Source: Candidatus Villigracilaceae bacterium (GTDB lineage: Bacteria; Chloroflexota; Anaerolineae; Anaerolineales; Villigracilaceae). From it: 64,000 nucleotides of DNA. Positions 24,845-33,386 of this stretch are shown here, piece by piece. Each line of letters opens with the position of its first letter. Position 1 is the first letter of the stretch. The stretch spans positions 248,001-312,000 of the forward strand of contig JAPKMP010000001.1 in the NCBI GenBank assembly GCA_026645935.1. Reading direction: 5' to 3'. The translations under genes and the position numbers were made by a program. The notes under the pieces were generated by a model. It made no database searches, was not told where the DNA came from, and saw only the letters and a program-made list of their open reading frames with translations.

Positions 24845-25954
24845 TTACGCTTCTTCTTCATTCCCGGCTGGGACTTCTTCGCCACCGCCGTCGCCCATAT
24901 CGAGCGGAAGGGCGATCTCGCCGCTCAACGATTTCTGGCGGATGACGCTCTCGATCTCGTTCATCAGGTCGGGGTTGGAGCGCAGGTAATCCTTGGCGTT
25001 CTCGCGTCCCTGACCGATGCGGATATCGCCATAGGAGAAGAATGCGCCGCGCTTCTGGATGACCTCGAACTTGGTCGCCAGGTCGAGCACATCGCCGCTC
25101 TTCGAGATGCCTTCGTTGAACATGATGTCGAACTCGGCGGTGCGGAACGGTGGCGCGACTTTGTTCTTGACGACCTTGACGCGGGTGCGGTTGCCAATGA
25201 CCTCCTCGCCCAGTTTGATGGACTGGATGCGGCGCACGTCGAGGCGCAGGGAGGCGTAGAACTTGAGCGCCTGACCGCCCGTGGTGGTTTCGGGGTTGCC
25301 GAACATGACGCCGATCTTCTGGCGGAGTTGGTTTGTGAAGATGACGGAGGTTTTGGTCTGGTTGATGGCGCCGGAGAGTTTGCGCAGAGCCTGAGACATG
25401 AGCCTTGCCTGAACGCCCATCGTGGCGTCGCCCATGTCGCCTTCGATCTCGGAACGCGGAACGAGAGCGGCGACGGAGTCGACGACGACGACATCCACTG
25501 CGCCGGAGCGGACGAGGGTCTCGGCAATTTCGAGCGCCTGTTCGCCGGTATCGGGTTGCGAGACGAGCAGGTTGTCAATATCCACACCGAGGCGCGCGGC
25601 ATAGACGGGGTCGAGCGCATGTTCCATGTCTATGAAAGCGGCCGTGCCGCCCGCCTTTTGCGATTCGGCGACGATGTGCAAACAAAGCGTGGTCTTGCCG
25701 GAGGATTCAGGTCCATAGATTTCGATCACACGCCCGCGCGGAACGCCGCCCACGCCGAGGGCGATGTCGAGGGAGAGCGAGCCGGTGGGGATGATCTCGG
25801 TGACCATGCCTTGCGCTTCGCCGAGACGCATGATGGAGCCGTCGCCGTAACGTTTGAGGATGTCGCCGACTGCTTTATCTAAAACGGCGCGTTTTGCGTT
25901 ATCGATATTTTGAGTGGATGCAGACTCTGCGGCTGCGGCGCGTTTTCTGGCCAT
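24845..25954 (-). CDS. recA: Recombinase A
   Basis: RecA catalyses homologous strand exchange and triggers LexA self-cleavage. The 369-aa protein contains the Walker [38 protein letters not shown], the strand [23 protein letters not shown] (loop L2) and [14 protein letters not shown]. The N-terminus has about 20 extra residues ([16 protein letters not shown]) and the C-terminus is acidic ([18 protein letters not shown]). The promoter 165 bases upstream carries an SOS-like box, so the gene is probably DNA-damage inducible. Confidence 0.98.
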   Translation of the reverse strand: MARKRAAAAESASTQNIDNAKRAVLDKAVGDILKRYGDGSIMRLGEAQGMVTEIIPTGSLSLDIALGVGGVPRGRVIEIYGPESSGKTTLCLHIVAESQKAGGTAAFIDMEHALDPVYAARLGVDIDNLLVSQPDTGEQALEIAETLVRSGAVDVVVVDSVAALVPRSEIEGDMGDATMGVQARLMSQALRKLSGAINQTKTSVIFTNQLRQKIGVMFGNPETTTGGQALKFYASLRLDVRRIQSIKLGEEVIGNRTRVKVVKNKVAPPFRTAEFDIMFNEGISKSGDVLDLATKFEVIQKRGAFFSYGDIRIGQGRENAKDYLRSNPDLMNEIESVIRQKSLSGEIALPLDMGDGGGEEVPAGNEEEA

Positions 25955-26121
25955 GTGTTTTTCTCCGATTTCGGTAGTTTATAAAATTGCGTAGGTTGCG
26001 CTCTCTAGCGCAATACAGGAGGTAAAAACCGCCAATTACGCGGATTCATAAAACACCGATTTTTGTTCTTAACCACAAAGGATACAGGTTCGATAGGGGT
26101 TGGGTGGGTTAAGTATGGGCG

Positions 26122-26149
26122 AGTATAGCACAGATGTTCTGACTGTCAA
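26122..26149 (-). promoter_or_regulatory. recA promoter with SOS-like box in the spacer
   Basis: On the minus strand a perfect TTGACA and TATACT are 16 bases apart. The spacer contains GAACATCTGTGC, one mismatch from GAAC-N4-GTTC. The position within the promoter matches the box in front of the membrane protein at 13715-14554. The message then has an untranslated leader of about 160 bases. Confidence 0.65.
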
Positions 26150-26238
26150 GTACGTTTCGTGTTCCAGTCATTAGGAGCGTTCTTAACGCAAGGACGCTAA
26201 GTTTGAATTGTTTTTTTTGCGCCTTCGCGCCATTGCGT

Positions 26239-27321
26239 TTAAGGTTTGGGAGTCGGCGTAGGCGGCAAAGCCTCGGGCAGGAACTCCAAGGTCGGCGCGG
26301 GCGGGCGGGCGACGGTGAAGCCTTCTTCATTCTTATACGTGAAGTAAGTGACCTGACCGGGGAAGATCTCCACCCAGGTCTGTACGCGCTCATCGTCATA
26401 CTTGAACGAGACTTTATAAATCCCCGCGGGCAGGTCGCCGAGGACAAGATTCTCTTGATAGTACGGGTCCGGGTTGACCGCGCCTCCCTTGCCATAGGTC
26501 CGAACCGTGAACGTCCGCGAGGCGCGTTCCGGCGCGACCAACACTTCCATCTGCTGGATCAGTTCGTCTTTTTCGTTCACGATGCGTCCCGCCAGAACGC
26601 CCCATCCTTGCGGGGGAGCGATCCACAACTCGGGGTTGTATGTATAGAAGAAGGAATTATTCGGGAAGCGCACCTCGAAATGCAAATGCGGACCCGTCGT
26701 CGCGCCGGTCGAACCGACGAAGCCGATAACTTCGCCCGTTTCCACATGCTGGCTGACGATCACGTTCATCAGGCTCATGTGAGCATAGATCGTATATAAC
26801 TGCTGGTCGTTGTAACCGAAGTCATGCCGGATCGCCACAGCCAGTCCATACGGATCGGTCGTATCGCCGGGCGTTTCAAGAAACAAACCCCAACCAGCCC
26901 AAACCACCGTCCCAGGTCCTGCCGCCAAGATCGGTGTACCTTCGGGCGAAGGGATGTCCACACCGGTATGCACGATATTGCGCCCAAAGAACACGCCGCC
27001 ATAACGATAATCCGCAACGGGCCAATTGGTCTGGTTTGCGGCAATGGGACGGGTGAAAAAGAAATGATCGTAGGGAGAGATCGCCCACGGCACCGGGTAA
27101 AGAGGCGGACGCCAGTTCGTGATTGGTTCCGCGCCGGGTGTGGGAAGGCTGAACTGAAACGGCTGGGGCGATGGAGTGACCACCGCCTCGAACGGGACCT
27201 CGGGCTGACTCAGCGCTTCGGGCTGGATCACCGGCGTGGGCGGGGGGACATTCCCGACTTCGTAGTTGCAGGCGGTGAGGAGGAGAATTGAGAGAATTGG
27301 GAGGAATCGTTTGAGAGTCAT
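26239..27321 (-). CDS. M23-family peptidase lipoprotein
   Basis: The 360-aa protein is a zinc endopeptidase or inactive relative acting on cell-wall peptides. It has a signal peptide with lipobox ILLLTAC, a Pro-rich linker, then a LytM/M23 domain near residues 110-225: FFGRNIVHTGVDIPSPEGTPILA (ligands His and Asp of HxxxD), YAHMSLMNV and GPHLHFEVR (HxH). All zinc ligands appear present. The C-terminal 130 residues form a beta-rich domain (GIYKVSFKYDDERVQTWVEIFPGQVTYF) like carboxypeptidase-regulatory folds. The final PPTPTPKP is low complexity. Confidence 0.9.
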   Translation of the reverse strand: MTLKRFLPILSILLLTACNYEVGNVPPPTPVIQPEALSQPEVPFEAVVTPSPQPFQFSLPTPGAEPITNWRPPLYPVPWAISPYDHFFFTRPIAANQTNWPVADYRYGGVFFGRNIVHTGVDIPSPEGTPILAAGPGTVVWAGWGLFLETPGDTTDPYGLAVAIRHDFGYNDQQLYTIYAHMSLMNVIVSQHVETGEVIGFVGSTGATTGPHLHFEVRFPNNSFFYTYNPELWIAPPQGWGVLAGRIVNEKDELIQQMEVLVAPERASRTFTVRTYGKGGAVNPDPYYQENLVLGDLPAGIYKVSFKYDDERVQTWVEIFPGQVTYFTYKNEEGFTVARPPAPTLEFLPEALPPTPTPKP

Positions 27322-27332
27322 TGTTCTGCTCT

Positions 27333-27352
27333 CGGCGGCGGGGACGCCGCCG
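27333..27352. repeat. GGCGGCGGGGACGCCGCC palindromic repeat, copy 1
   Basis: CGGCGGCGGGGACGCCGCCG lies in the gap between the M23 and TolB-like genes. Related copies are at 46631-46648 and, inverted, at 60535-60553. Confidence 0.65.
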
Positions 27353-27375
27353 AGGACGGCGACTGGAGCAAACTG

Positions 27376-29241
27376 CTAAGGAATCACCGTTGGCGGAGTG
27401 GGCGTGGCTGTGGGCGGAAGCGGCGTGGATGTGATCGTCGGGGTCAGCGACGGTGTGAAGGTCATGCGCGGCGTGCGGGTGGGGCGTTTCGTCGGCGTGA
27501 GAGTCGCTGTGTTCGTGGGAGTCAACGTCGGAGCCAGAACTTTGGTCGGCGTGACGAGCGCTTCGACCGGATACAACTCCTGCATGGCTTGGTACCAATT
27601 CAAACCGCCGGTCATTGCATAGGTGGTGAAGCGCGCGCCTTTGTAATAAGTGCGCCAGGTCGGTAATGAAGGCAATCGTTCCCAGCCGTAAGCTTGCGCG
27701 AGGAAAGTGACGTCCACCCAATACCCGGCAGGGACGGGCGCATAATCGCCGCCCTGCTCATACGTGCGCGGATCGAGATCGTAACGCGAATTGAGATTCC
27801 ACGGCGCATTGTGGATCGGCTCGCCGAGCGAACCGTCCTGCACGGCGCAGCGGATGTAAACCCGCCAATAGGTCAACGCGCCGACATCTTCGCGGAGAGT
27901 CACCATCCAACCGGCGTTGGACATCAACGAGTTGATCGCAAAGGCGCGGCCCGTGTAAAGCCAGTCATCGTCCAGGCCCGGTTCGAGGGAAGTCGTCAAG
28001 GGGACGAATGCGTTCTCCAGGCTTGCAAGCGCATCCCAGCCAGCCTCCTGTGAGACGCGCTGTCGCAGGGCGTTGAACGATTCGTCGACCAGGTCGTGCA
28101 ATTGCGGGAAGGGCGCCTGAACATCGTTGATCGGAACAACGGTGAAACGCTGGTTGGGCACATCTCCGCCCGGGGTGACGATGGGCGACCAAAGCGCTCC
28201 CGGCGTTTGACCCGCGGCCTGGGTCCACGAATCAGGCAAAGGCTGGGGAAGAGCCGCGCTTCCCCAGGTCATGCCGCGAACGCGTCCGCTGAGGGGGAGC
28301 GATGAGATCAGGACATCGCCTTCGAGATCGTACATCGTCAGGAAGGTTTGATTGGCGGTTATGACTGCCGCCAGCACGCGGTCTTCGGCTGCGTTCCATG
28401 TGCCGATGCTTCCGTCGCCGACCCAATGCGCGGAGCGATTCGGTTCGGCGGCATTCCAGATATACAAGCCGCTGAAGCCGACGGTCTGCGAAATGGATGA
28501 CCACAACAATTGCGAGCCGTCGCGATTCCAGAACGGGAAGTTCTCGGAGGCGAACGGCGTGTTGCTCAGGTTTTGATAGCGGTCGTCGCCGGCAAGGTCG
28601 AGGTCTGCAAGCCACACGTCGCTGTCGCCGCCGCGCGTGGAGATGAAAGCCACATGCCGCCCGTCCGGCGCCCAGGCAGGAGAGTGATCCGATGCGGGAT
28701 GCTGGGTGAGCGGCACGATCTCGCCTGTATCCACATTGACGACCGCGATCTCGAGATTTTCGTTTTGATATGTTTCGAACGCCAGCCATTGCCCATCCGG
28801 CGACCACGATGGAGCCGAATCATATTGCAGCGAGTTGGTGACCTGTTTGATCTCGCCGGTATCGAGCGCCATCACGTACAAATCCCAATCGCCGTCGCGG
28901 TCCGACGCAAATGCGATTCTTGTTCTTTCCGGGTTGAACGCCGGGGTGATGTCGTTTGAATCCCCGGATGTGATGCGCGCAAACGCCAGGTCGTGCGAGC
29001 GGAAAAGAAAGAGATGGGCGAACCCGTTCTCTTCGATGGAAAGGAAAGCCGCCTCACTGGCGGGATCGATGACCCGCACTGGAGTCTCTTCGATGATCTC
29101 CGGCTCATTCGTCGGGACGCCTGTCACCTGCGCTTCAGGCTGGACGCACGCTCCGAGCAGGAGACTTATTAATACAACAATTAATGTCACTCTTCCCCTT
29201 GGCTTCGCTCCCTCAGAATGACAGATGCCATGTAGAATCAT
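27376..29241 (-). CDS. TolB-like beta-propeller lipoprotein
   Basis: The protein is about 621 aa. The lipobox SLLLGAC is followed by four or more WD40/PD40-type blades, e.g. NDITPAFNPERTRIAFASDRDGDWDLYVM, DSAPSWSPDGQWLAFETYQNENLEI and DHSPAWAPDGRHVAFISTRGGDSDVWLADL. A second globular region of about 270 residues has the Trp/Tyr-rich stretch LTYWRVYIRCAVQDGS. A Thr/Pro-rich tail ends the protein. The start is uncertain: ATG 29241 is one base after the previous stop, but residues 6-17 would then come from a dispersed repeat; a GTG at 29190 (VTLIVVLISLLLGAC) is the alternative. Confidence 0.85.
   Translation of the reverse strand: MILHGICHSEGAKPRGRVTLIVVLISLLLGACVQPEAQVTGVPTNEPEIIEETPVRVIDPASEAAFLSIEENGFAHLFLFRSHDLAFARITSGDSNDITPAFNPERTRIAFASDRDGDWDLYVMALDTGEIKQVTNSLQYDSAPSWSPDGQWLAFETYQNENLEIAVVNVDTGEIVPLTQHPASDHSPAWAPDGRHVAFISTRGGDSDVWLADLDLAGDDRYQNLSNTPFASENFPFWNRDGSQLLWSSISQTVGFSGLYIWNAAEPNRSAHWVGDGSIGTWNAAEDRVLAAVITANQTFLTMYDLEGDVLISSLPLSGRVRGMTWGSAALPQPLPDSWTQAAGQTPGALWSPIVTPGGDVPNQRFTVVPINDVQAPFPQLHDLVDESFNALRQRVSQEAGWDALASLENAFVPLTTSLEPGLDDDWLYTGRAFAINSLMSNAGWMVTLREDVGALTYWRVYIRCAVQDGSLGEPIHNAPWNLNSRYDLDPRTYEQGGDYAPVPAGYWVDVTFLAQAYGWERLPSLPTWRTYYKGARFTTYAMTGGLNWYQAMQELYPVEALVTPTKVLAPTLTPTNTATLTPTKRPTRTPRMTFTPSLTPTITSTPLPPTATPTPPTVIP
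29186..29222. repeat. Dispersed GTCATTCTGAG repeat overlapping a gene start
   Basis: On the minus strand GTCATTCTGAGGGAGCGAAG leads to GGGGAAGAGTGAC. This is a short member of the repeat family also seen at 44001, 55420, 55981 and 58836, lying in the 5' end of the TolB-like ORF. Confidence 0.65.
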
Positions 29242-29242
29242 A

Positions 29243-29602
29243 TTAATTTGTACCCGCCTGAGGATGTACTTCGAACGTGATTTGACGCGGCTCGTCCGAG
29301 GGACCGTCATCCGGATAATACAACCGCGCATGGAGCGTGTACGGATTCCGCAACTCGCCGCGGATGTGCATGGTAAATTCCAGTTTCCAACTCAACGGCT
29401 CGACGATGCTTGTCGAGGCGACTTCGTCATCATCGGCGTCGTGCAAACTGACTTCGATGTACGGGCGTTTTTGGAACGGTGTGATCTCCAAATTGACCCG
29501 CAGCCGCCGCCCGTCGGGCCAGGCTTCGGCGGTCAGCGACGTGATGCGCGTCTCTTCGGGCACCGCGCGTGTGAGATTATCCTCGGGAAAGAAAAAATCC
29601 AT
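29243..29602 (-). CDS. Conserved-looking beta-rich protein, unknown
   Basis: The 119-aa protein has no signal peptide. The N-terminus MDFFFPEDNLTRAVPEETRITSL precedes alternating strands: DGRRLRVNLEITPFQKRPYIEVSL, EPLSWKLEFTMHIRG and PYTLHARLYYPDD, ending with PRQITFEVHP. This reads as a small beta-sandwich. It is immediately upstream of the TolB-like gene, with the stop one base from the next start, so the two are probably cotranslated. I do not recognise the family. Confidence 0.7.
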   Translation of the reverse strand: MDFFFPEDNLTRAVPEETRITSLTAEAWPDGRRLRVNLEITPFQKRPYIEVSLHDADDDEVASTSIVEPLSWKLEFTMHIRGELRNPYTLHARLYYPDDGPSDEPRQITFEVHPQAGTN

Positions 29603-29909
29603 GCCGGCGATTATACCCGTTGGGGTTGGGCAAGGTTTGCAAGTGCGCGTGTGAGTTGGATTACAGTTTCATTAGGGATTAGAGGATTGGAGACTGGTGA
29701 TTGGTTGTTGCCTGCGAAAATGGATAGGCGTATAATGAGCGCTAGTAAAGTAGATTAAGGTATATTGATGGTATAAATGCTAATAGGTTTTCTGAATTAC
29801 ATCCTAAACAGAGTGCTATTCCGCGGTTAGAAAATATTGTAATTAAGAAATATTTATTCCTTCAGAAATTAACCTGAGATGAAATTACAATCTGATCAAG
29901 GAGGCGATA
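29603..29909. other. Intergenic stretch at the edge of the AT-rich island
   Basis: No gene is seen. Base composition shifts from GC-rich to AT-rich near 29750. A TATAAT at 29731-29736 with TTGCCT 17 bases upstream is a candidate promoter for the zinc-ribbon genes. The run GATTAGAGGATTGGAGACTGG at 29671-29695 looks like decayed short direct repeats. Confidence 0.5.
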
Positions 29910-30683
29910 ATGAAAAAATGCCCCTATTGCGCAGAAGAAATACAAGATGCGGCTATTGTATGTCGATATTGTAAGAGGAATTTAGCGGAAGGGGAGTCAT
30001 TGAGAAATTTTAAGGGTGCATCTTTGCACAACGCTCAGCACATGAATAAGAAACCAGGTTTTTTTCAAAACAAAGCTGTCAGAGCAAGTTTTGTGCTTAC
30101 AGTGTTATCAACAATATCAGTGGGCGTGAAATATTCTTTTGGTCCTGAATTTTTTGCTTCATTAGTAGTTTCAACAATCCCAACATTTATCTTTTGGTTT
30201 TTGATAAGCAGCTTGGTAATTTGGTTAACAAATAAAACTAGAGTAATTTGGGTCGCTTTAATCGGAGTCGGAGTTTGCTTCATAATTTTAGTTGTTGGTT
30301 TATTCATTTCGCCATCCCTTGAGCAAATACCTTCGTTTACTCCAACAACTACACCAATGCCAACCCGAACAAAGCCTACAGCAACAAATGTAAATGCTGT
30401 GTCGACTCCCACAGCTAAATGTATCGAGTGGAATGAGGTAACCCGTGACATGAAAGGTCGTGAAATATGCGTTTATGGAATTTTAGATAGATTTATGTTT
30501 AATGATGAGATATGGACTTCTTTTTTTTACTTTGGTCGGACTGACCAATTTTTCGTTACTAGTCCATATAAATGGGTTAGTGTACAAAAGGGAGATTGTT
30601 TCTCTGTCACAGGTAAAGTGAGGGTTAATAATATTGATACCCCGTTCATACAGATTGAAGATAAGATATATCAGTGTCCATAA
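29910..30683 (+). CDS. Zinc-ribbon membrane protein with a C-terminal OB-like domain
   Basis: The protein is 257 aa. It opens with a zinc ribbon [25 protein letters not shown] (two CxxC pairs), then three hydrophobic helices (about residues 55-75, 78-105 and 108-130) and a Thr/Pro linker. A C-terminal domain of about 85 residues follows (WNEVTRDMKGREICVYGILDRF, then GDCFSVTGKVRVN) and resembles tRNA_anti-like OB folds. AGGAGG precedes the ATG. The ribbon is nearly identical to the one in the next gene. Codons are AT-rich, unlike the flanking genes, which suggests transfer. Function is unknown. Confidence 0.75.
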   Translation: MKKCPYCAEEIQDAAIVCRYCKRNLAEGESLRNFKGASLHNAQHMNKKPGFFQNKAVRASFVLTVLSTISVGVKYSFGPEFFASLVVSTIPTFIFWFLISSLVIWLTNKTRVIWVALIGVGVCFIILVVGLFISPSLEQIPSFTPTTTPMPTRTKPTATNVNAVSTPTAKCIEWNEVTRDMKGREICVYGILDRFMFNDEIWTSFFYFGRTDQFFVTSPYKWVSVQKGDCFSVTGKVRVNNIDTPFIQIEDKIYQCP

Positions 30684-30721
30684 GTAACAAATAATCGAAC
30701 CCTTCTATTTAGGAGATAATT

Positions 30722-31072
30722 ATGAAGACCTGCCCATTTTGCGCAGAAGAAATACAGGATGCAGCAATTGTATGTCGCTATTGTGGTAATAATTTATCTG
30801 CAGACGTTCATAGGGAACAAGAGAAAAAGAAGAGTTATTTAGGCTCAATACTAACAATAATAGGCGGCATACTCGGTGAGTTATATGCTTTATATATTGT
30901 GTCTATAGAGTTTGGTTTAATTGGTGCAGCTTTAGCATTATTTTTCTTTCCCGTTGCAATTTTTGTTGCGCCACTTTACGCTCTTTTTGTTTACGGTGCA
31001 TGGTTTCCTTTGATAGTTGTATATGGACTCATTGGGATGGGAATGTTCCTAAACTATCGCACTGTGGATTAA
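30722..31072 (+). CDS. Zinc-ribbon membrane protein, smaller paralogue
   Basis: The protein is 116 aa with the ribbon [25 protein letters not shown], then a basic stretch and two or three hydrophobic helices (about residues 42-65, 66-90 and 92-110). The ribbon matches that of the gene 38 bases upstream at nearly every position, but the rest differs, so the ribbon module has been reused. An AGGAG site precedes the start. Both genes are AT-rich and probably form one transcript. Function is unknown. Confidence 0.72.
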   Translation: MKTCPFCAEEIQDAAIVCRYCGNNLSADVHREQEKKKSYLGSILTIIGGILGELYALYIVSIEFGLIGAALALFFFPVAIFVAPLYALFVYGAWFPLIVVYGLIGMGMFLNYRTVD

Positions 31073-31264
31073 AATGCTGAGAAAAAATTACCGTCCGGTC
31101 TATGCCGAATCTGTGTTTTTCGTTGTTGCATGTAAGCAATTTTTTCTTCTTTCAGACACGTCAGCACATGTTTTGTTGTCAATCCTGTCAAGATACACTT
31201 ACCTCCTCGGCTGGGATGTGGTAACGCAATCCGTTCGCAATTGCCATTTCTAATCAAAGGAAAT

Positions 31265-31837
31265 ATGGCTCGTAAGCGCTTTTTGTTTTCATTGAGAAAG
31301 GAAAATCGGCAGAAGGGAGTTCCTCAAATTGGAATCCCCCCGTATTTTCACACGCCTTCTTTTCCAAGATTAACTCACCATCAAAGAGATTTGATAAATA
31401 AGCTTGTAGAAATAACGAGGAAACGTGGCGAATACTTGGGCGAATTCTGGTGGCGTGTAGATCCTGATGAACCAAATATTGTCACACAAATTAAACCGAG
31501 AACACGGGAGGGTAACTTCGACCCTGATAATCCAATATTTCAAGGAAAAGAATGGGATTCGGTAGTACAGCAAGCAAACATGGCCACACTGGACAGGTTA
31601 GGGTACATCGTTATTAGCGAAGTAAATGAGTATGGATCAAACCGAGAAAAATGGCGTCACATCGCAGTTGCTCAGCAGGGCTTTGATTTCTACGATCACA
31701 TCCATAAACCTCTTCTCTTCCGTTTCGCGAAATTTATTTCGGAAAAGTCAGAAAACCACCTCTTGGCGTTCGTGTTTGGTCTTATTGGAGCAATTGCGAT
31801 TGAATTGATAAAGTTTATAATAAATATGTTTTCGTAA
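31265..31837 (+). CDS. C-tail-anchored protein of unknown function
   Basis: The protein is 190 aa from MARKRFLFSLRKEN (ATG 31265 after AGGAAAT); the ORF track start is 24 bases earlier. A soluble domain (HHQRDLINKLVEITRKRGEYLGEFWWRVDPDEP, then QANMATLDRLGYIVISE) resembles a winged-helix-like fold, and AVAQQGFDFYDHIHKP follows. The C-terminus is one hydrophobic helix (HLLAFVFGLIGAIAIELIKFIINMF), so the domain would face the cytosol. AT-rich and accessory. No family name can be given with confidence. Confidence 0.65.
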   Translation: MARKRFLFSLRKENRQKGVPQIGIPPYFHTPSFPRLTHHQRDLINKLVEITRKRGEYLGEFWWRVDPDEPNIVTQIKPRTREGNFDPDNPIFQGKEWDSVVQQANMATLDRLGYIVISEVNEYGSNREKWRHIAVAQQGFDFYDHIHKPLLFRFAKFISEKSENHLLAFVFGLIGAIAIELIKFIINMFS

Positions 31838-31879
31838 ATTGGAAATCTTTTTTTGAACGAATAGAAAAGGATGTTGAAT

Positions 31880-32371
31880 ATGAAAGAACTGCTTACTTCA
31901 ACCGCTTTGTTTATACTAGTTCTTTCGGGTTGCGCTCCAACTCCAACTCCTGATATTTCTAGAATAGACCCTTGTGCCCCAGACGTATTAACAAGGATAG
32001 CTCCCGCTGTTGCTAAAGGGGCTGTGCCTGCGTGTGATAAGATTCCCACTACTGAACCCCCTGCGAATACATCTGGTGTGACTTTGACTGCCGCAGATGT
32101 ATTGTGTAAAGATACAGGTGGCAATATTGGCGAGTATGTCTTTTGTAAAATCCCAAATGCACACTGTTCTTATCAACCTGGAGAGATGGGAAGTCCTACC
32201 TTTTGTAATGATGAGCCTTATCCAAACCATGCTTTTACTTTAATAGTTTGGAGAGAAGACTGGAGTGATTTAGATGGAAAATGTATTTATGTTGATGGCG
32301 TTATATCTGCATATGACGGAAAGCCACAAATTACAGCCACTGGTCGTGGTCAAGTTCTCGAATGCAAATAA
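31880..32371 (+). CDS. AT-rich lipoprotein with an OB-like C-terminus
   Basis: The 163-aa protein starts at ATG 31880, nine bases after AAAAGG. The lipobox LVLSGC is followed by PTPTPDISRID. The mature part has six Cys residues (DPCAPDV, VPACDK, DVLCKDTG, YVFCKIPNAHCSY, TFCNDEP) and ends SDLDGKCIYVDGVISAYDGKPQI, similar to the OB-like end of the gene at 29910. It is probably extracytoplasmic with disulfides. Last gene of the AT-rich island. Confidence 0.7.
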   Translation: MKELLTSTALFILVLSGCAPTPTPDISRIDPCAPDVLTRIAPAVAKGAVPACDKIPTTEPPANTSGVTLTAADVLCKDTGGNIGEYVFCKIPNAHCSYQPGEMGSPTFCNDEPYPNHAFTLIVWREDWSDLDGKCIYVDGVISAYDGKPQITATGRGQVLECK

Positions 32372-32740
32372 AAGATTATTATAAATTAATAAGGCAGACT
32401 AAAAACGTTCTCCAACAAAGCATACACTGTGCTTTCATGCTAACACCTGACTGGCAGGACTCTGCGGCATTTTCAGGCTTTCTTTTACCCTTAGCCTTTT
32501 TCTGGTCGGACGGCTTGGCCATCCGACCGCCCTAGTAATCCACTACATTGATTCTTTTACATTGCAAACGCCTATTTCATAAGGAATCTGGCTCAACTGC
32601 ACTAAAAAATTCATGTTAGCCGAGTACTAGTGCAAAAGCGCAGGCATTTGTTTGGAAAGGATTTTCCCACAGGGCGAATTACTCGCCGTCTAGAGCCATG
32701 ATCCCCAATCACTCAAAGACCTGATCGATATCGTATTGTA
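32372..32740. other. Non-coding stretch holding a structured element
   Basis: No gene is seen. At 32438-32621 an element is bounded by TTCATGCTAACA on the left and TTCATGTTAGCC on the right, so GCTAACA and TGTTAGC form terminal inverted cores. A strong central hairpin GGTCGGA-C-GGC-TTG-GCC-A-TCCGACC is at 32504-32528. The layout (AAC...GTT cores with an internal hairpin) recalls integron cassette sites, but the core does not match the attC consensus, so identity is open. Confidence 0.45.
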
Positions 32741-33250
32741 ATGAACAGTGAATCCATCGCAATACCCCTCAAACGCTTCCTGCTCGTCGAGCAATGCCCG
32801 GCGGAGTGGAGGGGCTTTGATCTGTATCTGTTTCGCGATGATGAGGTTGGGTTCTATGCGGGGCAGTCGCAGGTTGCGTTTGCGCGGGTATGGGAGCATT
32901 TGCTGGGGGGCTTTCACGGGCATTCCATCGTTGGGCGGTTCATCTGGTGCAATTGGCCCCGGTCGATGAGTTTTACGATCGAGTTGATGAGTTCACAGTC
33001 GCAGGATTTCGATGGGGTGGGGAACGATTTGAACGCTTCGGAGCGTCTGTTGATCGAGCGCTGGTCGCCGTGCTTCAACGTGTCGTTGAACAGTCAGCCG
33101 ACGCCGTTACCTGCATCCTACCTGCCACCGAACGCTTCGTTCAGGCGCAGGCAGGGGTTGAATGCGCTCATCCGCGAGGCGGAGCGGGCGGTCAAAGCGG
33201 AGGATGCGAAACTTTGGTTGGAGGATATGGAGAAGCTTCAACACAGGTGA
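32741..33250 (+). CDS. GIY-YIG nuclease-like protein
   Basis: The protein is 169 aa. A GIY-YIG-like pattern is visible: strand FDLYLFRD (the GIY position), EVGFYAGQSQ (the YIG position), FARVWEHLLGG with Arg, then NASERLLIERWSPCFN with the metal-binding Glu and the final Pro-x-x-Asn. These are the usual family elements, so nuclease activity is possible, but the match is weak and made by eye. A C-terminal helical region follows. It is GC-rich unlike the preceding island and adjoins the structured non-coding element. Confidence 0.6.
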   Translation: MNSESIAIPLKRFLLVEQCPAEWRGFDLYLFRDDEVGFYAGQSQVAFARVWEHLLGGFHGHSIVGRFIWCNWPRSMSFTIELMSSQSQDFDGVGNDLNASERLLIERWSPCFNVSLNSQPTPLPASYLPPNASFRRRQGLNALIREAERAVKAEDAKLWLEDMEKLQHR

Positions 33251-33386
33251 AGCCTTTCCTGGTTGATGCGCTTGTCACGATTCTGCGCACCGACTTTTTT
33301 CAGGTCGGACCAATGACCCCAACATCACTTTCAAAGGGGATAAATGTTACAATGATATTGAGTACAAAATAACGAAGGAGAATCGT

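Noticed and set aside
24689-25882. 397-aa plus-strand ORF
   Set aside because: It runs opposite recA and has no recognisable domain; its composition is that of a reverse-complement shadow.
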